In this document: positions 16,928-25,345 of the stretch, one piece after another
How positions within the stretch are numbered: position 1 is the first letter of the stretch
Layout of the letters: each line of letters opens with the position of its first letter
NCBI GenBank assembly: GCA_913060475.1
Contig: CAJXSD010000018.1
Span: 1 to 48,506, forward strand
Source: an uncultured Paracoccaceae bacterium
GTDB lineage: Bacteria > Pseudomonadota > Alphaproteobacteria > Rhodobacterales > Rhodobacteraceae
Reading direction: 5' to 3'
Length of the DNA stretch: 48,506 nucleotides
Notes under the pieces: model-generated
The model's database searches: none
What the model was told of the DNA's origin: nothing
What the model saw: the letters and a program-made list of their open reading frames with translations, nothing else
Position numbers and translations under genes: made by a program

Positions 16928-16956
16928 AAAAATAAAGGCCCCAACTCGGGGGCCTT
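16928..16956 (-). terminator. Intrinsic terminator of the phytase-like gene
   Basis: An 8-bp stem (AAGGCCCC at 16935-16942 with GGGGCCTT at 16949-16956) and six-base loop is followed, in minus-strand sense, by TTATTTTTGG. It lies 26 bases after the stop of the gene at 16982-19144, which reads toward it. Confidence 0.8.
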
Positions 16957-16981
16957 AGATCAGGTTTCGTGGCAGTTTGAT

Positions 16982-19144
16982 TTATTTCACCACGCCGATG
17001 GACCAAAAGAATGTTTCGCCCGAGCTGTCATCGACACCGTCATTGTCAGTTGAAACAAACATTTCGCCATCCGATGTCACGGCCAGACCTTCGACTTTGT
17101 CGACGACATATCCACCGTAGGATTTCAAATCTGGGATCAGATCACGCACCTCGGTCTTGGACACAACTGGCAATGTGCCGCCCAATTTAGCAGGTTTCAT
17201 ATCCGCTGCCGGAATGCTGTATACTTTTTTCGTCACAACATTTGATCCGATTTGGTTGTCGCGTTCGATGACATAGAAATTGTCACCATGTGCCACAATC
17301 TCGGACAACCCAACCCAGCCCTGCGCAGGCTCTGCTTTTGGGTAATGCACGGCACCCCAATCGCCCGTTTCGATGTTATATGACACCAATTTGACGTGGT
17401 TTTTCGGATCGTCTTTCCACTCGCGCTGAACCGCCATCCAAAGCGTATCGCCGACGCGTGTGATACCCTCAAAACCAAAGCGCTTTTCAACCGCAAGCAA
17501 TTCTGCTGGCAGCGCGATTTCGTCTTTGATCTCGCCTTTGGCATTCACGTGATAGATGGCATGCGGCACCAAACGGTCTGTACGTCCTTCGGATGCGATC
17601 CAAAAGCCGCCCTTGCCGTCGGTTGTGATCCCTTCCATGTCCAATTTCTGTGCAGGACGACCTTTGCGTGTGACGGTCATTGCATCGGTAATACGCGCAG
17701 GTGTTTGGCTGGCATCAATCGTAAAGATTGTCGGTTGGAACCCATAGAAGCTGTCGTTGACGGCATAGATGGCTTTGCCTTCGCCCGCGACCATACCAGA
17801 GATTGCCCCCCAGCCAATCAACTCATCCGCACCAGCAGAGGTCAACGTTGGATACATCGCAGGTGCGTTTTGATACTCAAAGATCATCACATGTGCGCGC
17901 ACGCCGCCGTCTTCGATCAGGTCAACTTCGTTGGCCGATACCAACAGATTACGATCAGGGATGGAAACATACCCCTCTGGACCGATCCCTGATGGCAATA
18001 GTTGTTTTAGCACAGGGGCCGATGGAGTGGAGACATCGTAAACGCCCACGGTTGAGGCGCGCTCAGCGCCGACAAATACCATTGGTGTGCCGTTGAATGT
18101 TGCTGTCTCGATCGACTCTGGTTCAACGCCTTTGGAATCGGAACGTTTGTCAGGGTAATGACCGATTTGCACAACCGCATGTTCAAATGTGTTGCCCGCT
18201 TCATAGACGACAGTTCCGTCTTTGTTGAAAATGGTCCAACCGCGCGACCCGCCGTCCATGTCGCCTTCGTTGGCGATTGCAAAGTGGGTGTCATCAATCC
18301 ACTTAACCGCGTCTGGCTCACGTTTGCGGCCCATTTGGCTTTCTGTGAATGTCAACGCTGCGCGTTCGTCTTCGACATCAATATCCGTCAAATCAACAGC
18401 GCCGGCTGAGAAGTGCGATACGATCTCACCAGAGCGAGAGACAACAACCATATGGTTGTTTTCCTGCAGCGTGATCACTGTTTCTCCAAGTCCATTGATA
18501 TCAACAAACTCTGGCTCTGGATCCTCGGGGCTAACTTCGGCCAAACCTGTCAAAACAACATCACGACGTCCGTCACATGCGATTGCGCCGTTGGTAACGT
18601 CAAACTGCACCAAATGACCCGCGGGCATTTGCCCTGTGCGGCCATCGCCAAGGTCTTCGTCACGTTCATTTTCGATTGCGATGGAAACCAATGATCCGTC
18701 TTTTGCAGCTGCAACGGAATCTGGCTGACCGCCCAAATCACATTTTGCAGTGATCTCTTTGGTGGCAATGTTCATCACCGCCAAGTGACCAGATGGTGCT
18801 GTATAGCTCTCGGATGTGTTAACACCGATAAAGGCCGTTTTACCGTGAATAGCAACCGCAGTTGGTTCGCCATCTAGCGCAACATTGCCCAAGGCTTTGG
18901 GCGCGCGGGGATCCGTGATGTCGATCAAACCCACTACGCCAAGAGGGCTGTCTGTATATACCAATGTCATGCCGTCGTCAGTTGCCGCAATGATCTCGGC
19001 CGATGTTTCGCGATTTGTATCTTCGCCCTCGGCCATGTTCAAAGTGGTTTCAAATGACGCGATGCGATTAAAATTCATATCCGCATGTGCCATACCAGCA
19101 AGTAATGCCAGCGTAGAACACAACGGTATCAGACCATATTTCAT
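16982..19144 (-). CDS. Secreted esterase-like phytase-family beta-propeller protein
   Basis: This 720-residue exported protein has two parts. After a signal peptide (MKYGLIPLC..., likely cut after AHA at residue 21) comes an LVIVD/choice-of-anchor-I type propeller region of about 400 residues. A C-terminal domain of the esterase-like phytase family (Pfam Phytase-like) follows, seen in LDMEGITTDGKGGFWIASEG, FGFEGITR and VEGLAVTSDGEMFVSTDNDG. The start at 19144 is used because GGAGGA lies five bases upstream; an ATG four codons earlier would bury that site. It could release phosphate from organic phosphoesters in the periplasm, which would fit the neighbouring phosphonate genes and the Pho-box-like site upstream, but catalytic residues of this family are poorly defined. 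Confidence 0.8.
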   Translation of the reverse strand: MKYGLIPLCSTLALLAGMAHADMNFNRIASFETTLNMAEGEDTNRETSAEIIAATDDGMTLVYTDSPLGVVGLIDITDPRAPKALGNVALDGEPTAVAIHGKTAFIGVNTSESYTAPSGHLAVMNIATKEITAKCDLGGQPDSVAAAKDGSLVSIAIENERDEDLGDGRTGQMPAGHLVQFDVTNGAIACDGRRDVVLTGLAEVSPEDPEPEFVDINGLGETVITLQENNHMVVVSRSGEIVSHFSAGAVDLTDIDVEDERAALTFTESQMGRKREPDAVKWIDDTHFAIANEGDMDGGSRGWTIFNKDGTVVYEAGNTFEHAVVQIGHYPDKRSDSKGVEPESIETATFNGTPMVFVGAERASTVGVYDVSTPSAPVLKQLLPSGIGPEGYVSIPDRNLLVSANEVDLIEDGGVRAHVMIFEYQNAPAMYPTLTSAGADELIGWGAISGMVAGEGKAIYAVNDSFYGFQPTIFTIDASQTPARITDAMTVTRKGRPAQKLDMEGITTDGKGGFWIASEGRTDRLVPHAIYHVNAKGEIKDEIALPAELLAVEKRFGFEGITRVGDTLWMAVQREWKDDPKNHVKLVSYNIETGDWGAVHYPKAEPAQGWVGLSEIVAHGDNFYVIERDNQIGSNVVTKKVYSIPAADMKPAKLGGTLPVVSKTEVRDLIPDLKSYGGYVVDKVEGLAVTSDGEMFVSTDNDGVDDSSGETFFWSIGVVK

Positions 19145-19156
19145 GGTGTCCTCCAT

Positions 19157-19172
19157 AAGTTTATGAAAACTT
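19157..19172. promoter_or_regulatory. Perfect inverted repeat in the leader of the phytase-like gene
   Basis: AAGTTT (19157-19162) and AAACTT (19167-19172) flank a four-base spacer, giving a perfect 6-bp inverted repeat just upstream of the ribosome binding site. It could be a protein-binding site or a small 5'-leader hairpin. Confidence 0.35.
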
Positions 19173-19186
19173 GTAGAGTGCGCAAC

Positions 19187-19204
19187 GTAACGATTTTGAG
19201 ACAG
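19187..19204 (-). promoter_or_regulatory. Candidate Pho box upstream of the phytase-like gene
   Basis: Read on the minus strand the 18 bases are CTGTCTCAAAATCGTTAC, matching the Pho-box consensus CTGTCATAAATCTGTCAC at 12 positions, with both half-site cores partly kept at the right 11-base period. It lies about 43 bases before the start codon. The match is moderate and unverified. Confidence 0.35.
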
Positions 19205-19354
19205 ATTTATAAAGAGAGTATGAAAGCTGCGGTTGGCGTCGTAAGGAACGAAGTCTGTTCCAGGCTGCTATACGTCTGCGTGTAAAAATAGAGCCCTGTT
19301 GCATAAAAATCTGCTGTTATCTTGGAATGCTCTAAGACAGACGATTTGTATCTA
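19205..19354. other. Intergenic boundary with IS-end-like sequence
   Basis: No gene is seen here. The sequence GAGCCCTGTTGCATAAA near 19291-19307 resembles the GGCTTTGTTGAATAAA type of terminal inverted repeat of IS5/IS903-group elements, but no transposase and no second end is visible. Base composition changes here: genes to the left are AT-richer, genes to the right GC-richer. Confidence 0.3.
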
Positions 19355-20455
19355 TCATGCGTGAAACCGATTGGGCGACAGGGCGGCGATGATCGGTTCA
19401 GATAGGACAGAGGTTTGCGCCAAAACCAAATCCCGCGTCAATTGCCCCAGTGCAGGGCTGGTCTGAACGCCATAGCCCCCCTGACCAATTAACCAAAAAA
19501 ATCCACCCACTTCAGGATCAAACCCAACCGCTGGCGTATGATCGGGCAAAAAACTACGCAGCCCCGCCCAACTGCGCAGCGGGCGTGTGACGGGAATGGT
19601 GGTGGCTTGTTCAAAGCGGTACAGCCCTTGCGCTAAGACTAGATCATCGGGATAGGCATCTTGCGGTGCGATCGGGTCGGCATCGGCGGGGGAAATCATT
19701 AATCGCCCTGCATCGGGTTTGGCATACCAGTCCTCGTTGATCGACCCGAATAACGGCCAATGTGCGCATGTCATCTTATCGGGGACGGCCATAATCACTG
19801 CACTGCGCCGATAGGGTTGCAACCCCAATGGGCGCAGGCCCGCCATTTGGCCGATATGATCCCCCCATGCCCCCGACGCATTGATAATAACGGGTGCCTG
19901 ATACCTGTCCAGATCCGTCGTAATGGTCCAAATTGCACCCATTTTTGCCATGCCTTGAACCGGCTGGCCGGTTATAATCTGACCCCCATTGGCCCGCATT
20001 ACGGCAGCGTAACGTTGCAACAGGCGATCGACATCAATATCTTGGGCATCTGGCTCATAGACTGCGGCGCTAATCAATTCGGGGTTTAGGATGGGGACAA
20101 GGTCGCAGGCCTCTTGCGCATTTAGCCGTTCCAGCCCCGTTGCCCCGGCGCAATAGGCATCAAGCGCATCCAATTCATCGGGTTTTGCGATTAACAATTC
20201 CCCCCGTGGCGACAAAACAGGATCGGTCAAAGTCTGCGTGTCAGTTTCAAAGAATCGGGCCGCCACATCGTTCAAGGCACGCAGGGTTTCATTACCATAG
20301 TTGCGAATAAAAATGGCCGCAGAGCGCCCCGTTGAATGATAGCCGATGTGCGGTTCGGCCTCGATCACCGCGACCTTGGCCGCCTCGCTAAGAAACGCGG
20401 CCGCTGACAGTCCGGCAATTCCACCGCCGATAACTATGACGTCATAGGACATCAT
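19355..20455 (-). CDS. DauA-like FAD-dependent amino acid dehydrogenase
   Basis: This 366-residue flavoprotein belongs to the D-amino acid oxidase/glycine oxidase superfamily. It begins with the FAD-binding VIGGGIAGLSAA motif, then has YHSTGRSAA, the stretch LGLQPYRRSA, and the late WAGLRSF and GQGGYGVQTSPA motifs. These match the arrangement I recall for Pseudomonas D-arginine dehydrogenase DauA. Such enzymes oxidise basic D-amino acids to 2-oxo acids and ammonia. It is the last gene of a nine-gene operon and overlaps the upstream deacetylase gene by four bases (ATGA). Substrate is inferred only; an amine or N-substituted amino acid is also possible. Confidence 0.75.
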   Translation of the reverse strand: MMSYDVIVIGGGIAGLSAAAFLSEAAKVAVIEAEPHIGYHSTGRSAAIFIRNYGNETLRALNDVAARFFETDTQTLTDPVLSPRGELLIAKPDELDALDAYCAGATGLERLNAQEACDLVPILNPELISAAVYEPDAQDIDVDRLLQRYAAVMRANGGQIITGQPVQGMAKMGAIWTITTDLDRYQAPVIINASGAWGDHIGQMAGLRPLGLQPYRRSAVIMAVPDKMTCAHWPLFGSINEDWYAKPDAGRLMISPADADPIAPQDAYPDDLVLAQGLYRFEQATTIPVTRPLRSWAGLRSFLPDHTPAVGFDPEVGGFFWLIGQGGYGVQTSPALGQLTRDLVLAQTSVLSEPIIAALSPNRFHA

Positions 20456-21474
20456 ACCCGTCCAAACCCGTTTATAAAGCTGGTCAAATTGTGCCCAAGG
20501 GCATCTGACAGATACCCCCCCTCTTGCACGAATAAGGTGGGTTTATTCAGTGCAGCAATGGCCGCGCCAATGCGGGCAAATCCGTCTGTTGTTATTGCCA
20601 GCCCCCTTAGCGGGTCATCGACATAGGCATCCAATCCCAATGCAACCACGATAACATCTGGGCCAAAATTGCGGATCTGTACCAAGGCCGATTGCAAGGT
20701 TGCAAGATAGGCGGCATCATCTGTGCCCCGCGCCAGCGGGATGTTCAAATTATATCCCATGCCCTGCCCCGTGCCGCGTTCTTGGGCATGCCCCCAGAAA
20801 AACGGGTAAAAGCGTTCCGGATCCGCATGCAAGGACACACAAAACACATCACTCGAGTGATAAAAAATACCCTGCGTGCCATTGCCGTGATGCACATCGA
20901 CATCCAAAATCACGGACCGTAATCCGCGCGCGGCCAAATACCGCGCCGCAATCGCCGAGTTGTTCAGAAAGCAAAACCCCCCTGCCAAATCGGCAAAGGC
21001 ATGGTGCCCGGGCGGGCGTGACAAGGCATAGACGGCCTGATCGCCTTGGGCAATCGATGCGGCCCCCTCTATCGCGGATTGGGCCGACCAATAGGCAGAT
21101 CCCCACGTATCCACACTTATTGGACAGGCCGTATCCGCCTGATGATATCCCGCCTGTCCCACAGCCGAACGGGGATAGCTGTCGGTACGCGCGGCTGGGT
21201 GAATGTTTGGGATCACCTCGGTTCCTGCATCTTTGATCCGCTGCCAGCGGGTGTAAATATTTTCCAGAAATGTTAAATATTGTGGGCTATGAACCGCCGC
21301 AATGGGCCCCATTCCGTGATCCGCGGGCGTCACAAATTTGGCTCCAGCCTCAATCGCGCCACGTTGCAACACCTCAACCCTTTGGGGCTGTTCCGGGTTG
21401 GGCAACAGTTGCCCGTTGGCCATAAAGTGCTTGGGATCATGTCGTCTTTGCCGTTCGTCTAATATCGCCTTCAT
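20452..21474 (-). CDS. Histone-deacetylase-family amidohydrolase (acetylpolyamine amidohydrolase type)
   Basis: This 340-residue zinc hydrolase is of the class II histone deacetylase-like family, most like bacterial acetylpolyamine amidohydrolase. The catalytic pair H157-H158 (RPPGHHAF), zinc ligands D193, H195 (DVDVHHGNG) and D282 (LGLDAY), and catalytic Y321 (QEGGYL) are all present with the family spacing. The N-terminal segment HDPKHFMANGQLLPNPEQP is typical of proteobacterial members located next to amine transporters. It would deacetylate an N-acetylated amine or amino acid in the cytoplasm. It overlaps the GNAT gene upstream and the FAD gene downstream by four bases each. Confidence 0.82.
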   Translation of the reverse strand: MKAILDERQRRHDPKHFMANGQLLPNPEQPQRVEVLQRGAIEAGAKFVTPADHGMGPIAAVHSPQYLTFLENIYTRWQRIKDAGTEVIPNIHPAARTDSYPRSAVGQAGYHQADTACPISVDTWGSAYWSAQSAIEGAASIAQGDQAVYALSRPPGHHAFADLAGGFCFLNNSAIAARYLAARGLRSVILDVDVHHGNGTQGIFYHSSDVFCVSLHADPERFYPFFWGHAQERGTGQGMGYNLNIPLARGTDDAAYLATLQSALVQIRNFGPDVIVVALGLDAYVDDPLRGLAITTDGFARIGAAIAALNKPTLFVQEGGYLSDALGHNLTSFINGFGRV

Positions 21475-21944
21475 GAGGTGGCCCCTTGTTTCAGTGTTTT
21501 GACATCAATCGTCATAACAGTTTCGCCCGTAATCGCATCGAAACCTAGCGTTTCATAAAATTTTTGCGCCCGCGTGTTCTCGGCATAAACCGCAAGTTTT
21601 AAGAATCTGGCATGCCATATGGCGGCTGCATGTCCCGCAATTTCCGACAAAATCTGTGCGCCTATGCCCATCCCCCGTTTTTCATCCGAGACCCACAGAT
21701 CTGAGACATAGACCCCGCATCCACCGCGCATGGTTGAATAAACAGGGGCCGCCAAGCCAATGCCACATGCCGTGCCGTCGTGGTCAGCCAACATTGCAAA
21801 ACAGGGTGGTGCATCAGAAAACAAGGCATGCTGCAATCCGGCCAGTGTGGCGCGATAAGGGTCATCCAAATCCCGCGCCAAGCGGCGCAGCATTTCATCC
21901 ACCTTGTGCAGATCCTCAGGTGTGGCAAGCCGAATGTCGGGCAT
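21471..21944 (-). CDS. GNAT-family N-acetyltransferase
   Basis: The 157-residue protein is a GCN5-related acetyltransferase. Acetyl-CoA motif A is visible as DLWVSDEKRGMGIGAQIL at about residues 86-103, and the C-terminal NTRAQKFYETLGF motif B is normal. The gene begins three bases after the BKACE stop and overlaps the deacetylase by four bases, so it is a true operon member. Pairing an acetyltransferase with a deacetylase in one operon suggests an acetylated intermediate, or detoxification of a reactive amine; the acceptor is unknown. Confidence 0.82.
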   Translation of the reverse strand: MPDIRLATPEDLHKVDEMLRRLARDLDDPYRATLAGLQHALFSDAPPCFAMLADHDGTACGIGLAAPVYSTMRGGCGVYVSDLWVSDEKRGMGIGAQILSEIAGHAAAIWHARFLKLAVYAENTRAQKFYETLGFDAITGETVMTIDVKTLKQGATS

Positions 21945-21946
21945 GA

Positions 21947-22882
21947 TCAGGTGGCCCCCAATTTGGTCGCGGCCGCCCCCTTTAGACCCAGCATGTCACG
22001 TGCATCTTGCGGCGTGGCGGGGGTTCGGCCCATATCTTGGACAATGCGCACGATTTTTTCGACCTGCTCTGCATTTGATTTCGCCAAAACACCGCGATCA
22101 ATAAACAGATTATCCTCAAGCCCGACGCGCACATGCCCACCCATGGATGCCGCCATCGCCGCCATTGGAATTTGATGCCGACCTGCCGCAAGGACCGAAA
22201 ATTCATAGTCATCGCCCAAAAGCTTGTCCGCCAAGCGTTTGATATGGATTAGGTTTTCCGGATCAGGGCCCATTCCACCCAAAACACCAAACACAAATTG
22301 CAAAAACACCTTACCCTGTATCAGGCCGCGCGATTTGAAATGGTGCAGCATATAGACATGGCTTAGGTCATAACATTCGAATTCGAAACGCGCCCCGCGG
22401 TTTTGGCCCATTTCAGTTAGGATATATTCGATATCGCGCGGCGTGTTTTTGAACACCAAATCATCGCTGTTTTCCAAAAACGGCTTTTCCCACTCAAATA
22501 GCCATTCGCGGTCTTTGATTGCCATTGGGTATAAGGCAAAATTCATTGTCCCCATATTGAGCGAACACATTTCAGGAGCCACATGCAGAGCGGCGGCCAA
22601 ACGATCCTGTAGCGTCATAACTGCGCTGCCACCTGTGGTCAGGTTCAAGACGGCATCCGTCTGATCAAAAAGTTCGGGCAAAAAACCCATATAATGATCC
22701 ACAGACGCAGAGGGACGTCCGTTTTCCGGATCCCGCGCATGCAAATGCAAAACTGCCGCCCCTGCGTTTGCGGCATCGATACCCTGAGAGATGATGTCAT
22801 TGGCTGTTATCGGCAAATAAGGTGACATGGATGGCGTATGGATCGATCCTGTCAGCGCGCAAGTTATGATGATTTTTGACAT
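21947..22882 (-). CDS. BKACE-family beta-keto acid cleavage enzyme
   Basis: This 311-residue enzyme belongs to the beta-keto acid cleavage enzyme family (founder: 3-keto-5-aminohexanoate cleavage enzyme, DUF849). These zinc enzymes condense a beta-keto acid with acetyl-CoA and split it to acetoacetate and a new acyl-CoA. The zinc motif HLHARDPENGRP (about residues 46-57), the stretch LNLTTGGSA, the SLNMGTMNF segment and GGHVRVGLEDN are present. Position beside a class III aminotransferase suggests its keto acid comes from a beta-amino acid. Family is firm; substrate is open. Confidence 0.88.
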   Translation of the reverse strand: MSKIIITCALTGSIHTPSMSPYLPITANDIISQGIDAANAGAAVLHLHARDPENGRPSASVDHYMGFLPELFDQTDAVLNLTTGGSAVMTLQDRLAAALHVAPEMCSLNMGTMNFALYPMAIKDREWLFEWEKPFLENSDDLVFKNTPRDIEYILTEMGQNRGARFEFECYDLSHVYMLHHFKSRGLIQGKVFLQFVFGVLGGMGPDPENLIHIKRLADKLLGDDYEFSVLAAGRHQIPMAAMAASMGGHVRVGLEDNLFIDRGVLAKSNAEQVEKIVRIVQDMGRTPATPQDARDMLGLKGAAATKLGAT

Positions 22883-22891
22883 ACGGTCCCC

Positions 22892-24217
22892 CTAGCCCAC
22901 TTTTATTTCAGCAAAAAACTGGCCCAAGGATTTATCCAACAATCCAATCATTTCATCCATCTGTGCATCATCAATGATCATTGGTGGACAAACCAAAAAA
23001 TGATCCCCGCTTAGGCCGCCACGGGTGCGGCGGGAATAGATGATCAACCCATTTTGATACGCGATTTCGACCAGTCGATTAAAGGCGTTCACTTCTTTCG
23101 GAAGGGCTGCTTTGGTCTGGCGATCAGCCATCAATTCAAACGCCATCAATAATCCCTGTCCCCGCACGTCTCCGATCAGGGGATATTTTTGCATGAGACT
23201 CTGCAAATGCGCGCGCAAGGACGCGCCTTGGTCCGTGGCATTTTGCAGCAACGACATGCGATCAATTTCTTTGATGACCGCGGCCCCTGCGGCACAGGCC
23301 AAAGGATTTCCCGCATAGGTATGCCCATGAATGAACCCGCCCGCATCCAACACAGCATCCACAATCGGATCGCGAGCGATCATCGCACCAAGGGGCGCAT
23401 AGCCACAGCCAAACCCTTTAGACAGGGCAATAATATCAGGAACCGCGCCCCAGTGCTCTGCGCCCAAGAATTTACCCGTGCGCCCTGCGCCTGTCATGAC
23501 TTCATCATGGATCAACAAAACACCATATGTATCGCAGATTTCGCGCACGCGCTGCATGTATCCCGCCGGCGGGACCAAGGCACCTGTGGACGCCCCGCCA
23601 ATGGGCTCAATGATAAAGGCCATAACTGTTTCTGGTCCTTGGTCCAGAATTTCCTGCTCTAACATCTGGGCGTAATGCAATCCTGTCGCGGGATCATCTG
23701 GGTCCAAGCCATCCAAATAAGCGCGCGGCGCGGGAATTTTGGGCATGGCTTGCATCATCGGATCAAACGGCGCGGTCATGGGGGCATACCCTGTCAACGC
23801 AAGCGCGCCCAAGGTTGCGCCATGATAGGATGGCATCCGCGAGATCACCTTGTATCGTTGCGATTGGCCTTGGGTTAATACATATTGCCGCGCCAACTTT
23901 ATTGCGCTCTCGACTGCCTCGGACCCGCCCGAGACAAAGAACACGCGATTCAAATCATCGGGACAGCGCGCTGCGGTCAATTCGGCCAATTCCTCAGCGG
24001 CATCGCATTGAAAGTGCAACCGATATCCAAAAGTCGCCTTTTCCATCTGATGGCGCATCGCCTCTAGAACTGCGGGGTTGGAATGACCAATGTTGGACAC
24101 CATCGCACCGGAGGACCCGTCGATATACCGCTTGCCGGACTGGTCCCACATATAGATGCCTTCGGCGCGATCCAAATCAGGTCTGTCCAGACGGGTCTGA
24201 TAGAAAAGTTTGCTCAT
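22892..24217 (-). CDS. Class III (omega) aminotransferase
   Basis: This 441-residue PLP enzyme of the class III aminotransferase family typically moves an amino group from omega-amino or beta-amino acids or diamines to pyruvate or 2-oxoglutarate. The PLP lysine lies in ALSKGFGCGYAPLGA, the LIHDEVMTGAGRTGKF stretch contains the cofactor aspartate, and SGGSEAVESAIKLARQY is normal. The start at 24217 follows GAGGT by seven bases; an in-frame ATG at 24229 overlaps the ATPase stop as ATGA and cannot be excluded. It feeds naturally into the BKACE encoded ten bases downstream if the substrate is a beta-amino acid. Confidence 0.87.
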   Translation of the reverse strand: MSKLFYQTRLDRPDLDRAEGIYMWDQSGKRYIDGSSGAMVSNIGHSNPAVLEAMRHQMEKATFGYRLHFQCDAAEELAELTAARCPDDLNRVFFVSGGSEAVESAIKLARQYVLTQGQSQRYKVISRMPSYHGATLGALALTGYAPMTAPFDPMMQAMPKIPAPRAYLDGLDPDDPATGLHYAQMLEQEILDQGPETVMAFIIEPIGGASTGALVPPAGYMQRVREICDTYGVLLIHDEVMTGAGRTGKFLGAEHWGAVPDIIALSKGFGCGYAPLGAMIARDPIVDAVLDAGGFIHGHTYAGNPLACAAGAAVIKEIDRMSLLQNATDQGASLRAHLQSLMQKYPLIGDVRGQGLLMAFELMADRQTKAALPKEVNAFNRLVEIAYQNGLIIYSRRTRGGLSGDHFLVCPPMIIDDAQMDEMIGLLDKSLGQFFAEIKVG

Positions 24218-24225
24218 CTGTGACC

Positions 24226-25290
24226 TCATTGTGATAGGGCGATACAATCGGCGGGATCGATACAGACACCAACCTGTGTGCCAACCTGTAACGGGGCCTG
24301 TGCGATCAGGGCCATTGCCTGCAGGTCCGTTGAACCGACCGTGATAAAATAACGCGCCAATTGACCTTGATAGTCAACCGCTTTGATCACCGCGGGCACA
24401 CCCTTGGCGGGGTCCGGGTTCAAAATGACCTTTTCGGACCGGACGATAATTTTGGCCTGGGTCGCCTGCGCCCCTAGGCCTGTGCAATTTGCGGCGGGCA
24501 GAAGCAGGGATCCCAAATCCTGCGTTGTCACATGAACCGAGATTTCGTCGCGTTTTTCAACACGGGACCCAACAACATTTGATGCACCCAAAAACCGTGC
24601 CACGAATTCTGATGTCGGACGATTATAGACCTCATCGGGGGTGCCGATCTGTTCGACATTTCCCGCGCTCATCACGATGATTTTGTCTGACATGGCCAAG
24701 GCCTCGGATTGGTCATGGGTCACGAATACGGATGTCACGCCGATGCGATGTTGAATGGCCTTGAGTTCGATCCGCATTTCTTCGCGCAGGTTGGCATCCA
24801 GCGCCGAAAGAGGTTCGTCCAATAATAACACATCCGGCTCAATCACAATCGCGCGGGCCAGCGCGATCCGTTGTTGTTGGCCGCCAGACAACTGTGCCGG
24901 ATAGCGGTTTTCAATCCCCGGCAGCCGGACAATATCCAGCGCATTTTTCACCTTGGCCACCGCATCAGATTTGGAAACACCGCGGTATTTCAACCCAAAG
25001 GCAATGTTTTCGCCGATAGTTTTATGGGGAAACAACGCATAGTTTTGAAACACCAATCCCAGATTGCGTTTGTGGATGGGCACATCATTTATACGCTGCC
25101 CATTGATGCAAATATCGCCCGCGCTGGGGGTTTCCAGCCCTGCAATCATGCGCAAAATGGTGGTTTTCCCGCATCCGGACGGGCCCAATAACGTGGTAAA
25201 GGCGCCATCTTGGAACACGATATTTGCATGTTTCACCGCATTCACTACACCGTAATTTTTGACCAAATTCCGTAATTCGACCTGCGCCAT
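24226..25290 (-). CDS. Polyamine-type ABC transporter ATP-binding protein (PotA-like)
   Basis: This is the ATPase of a spermidine/putrescine-type importer. The start at 25290 is internal to a longer open frame and is set by AGGGG five bases upstream; the product is 354 residues. Walker A is GPSGCGKTT at 36-44, then [14 protein letters not shown] and LLLDEPLSALD. A C-terminal TOBE-type domain (about 240-354) is typical of the PotA/FbpC/UgpC class. It lies downstream of two permeases and a binding protein of the same transporter. The imported compound is probably a cationic amine or amino acid derivative. Confidence 0.9.
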   Translation of the reverse strand: MAQVELRNLVKNYGVVNAVKHANIVFQDGAFTTLLGPSGCGKTTILRMIAGLETPSAGDICINGQRINDVPIHKRNLGLVFQNYALFPHKTIGENIAFGLKYRGVSKSDAVAKVKNALDIVRLPGIENRYPAQLSGGQQQRIALARAIVIEPDVLLLDEPLSALDANLREEMRIELKAIQHRIGVTSVFVTHDQSEALAMSDKIIVMSAGNVEQIGTPDEVYNRPTSEFVARFLGASNVVGSRVEKRDEISVHVTTQDLGSLLLPAANCTGLGAQATQAKIIVRSEKVILNPDPAKGVPAVIKAVDYQGQLARYFITVGSTDLQAMALIAQAPLQVGTQVGVCIDPADCIALSQ

Positions 25291-25309
25291 GGTATCCCCT
25301 GTTTCAAAT

Positions 25310-25337
25310 GGTTTGGCCCAAATATTTGGACCAAACC
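25310..25337 (-). other. 28-base palindrome after the binding-protein gene (mRNA hairpin)
   Basis: GGTTTGG (25310-25316) pairs with CCAAACC (25331-25337) around the perfect inner palindrome CCAAATATTTGG (25318-25329); only one pair is mismatched. It begins nine bases after the binding-protein stop codon and has no strong T-run, so it looks like a 3'-stabilising hairpin or partial terminator that favours the binding protein, comparable to the phnD-phnE hairpin. Confidence 0.6.
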
Positions 25338-25345
25338 CTGTTGTA

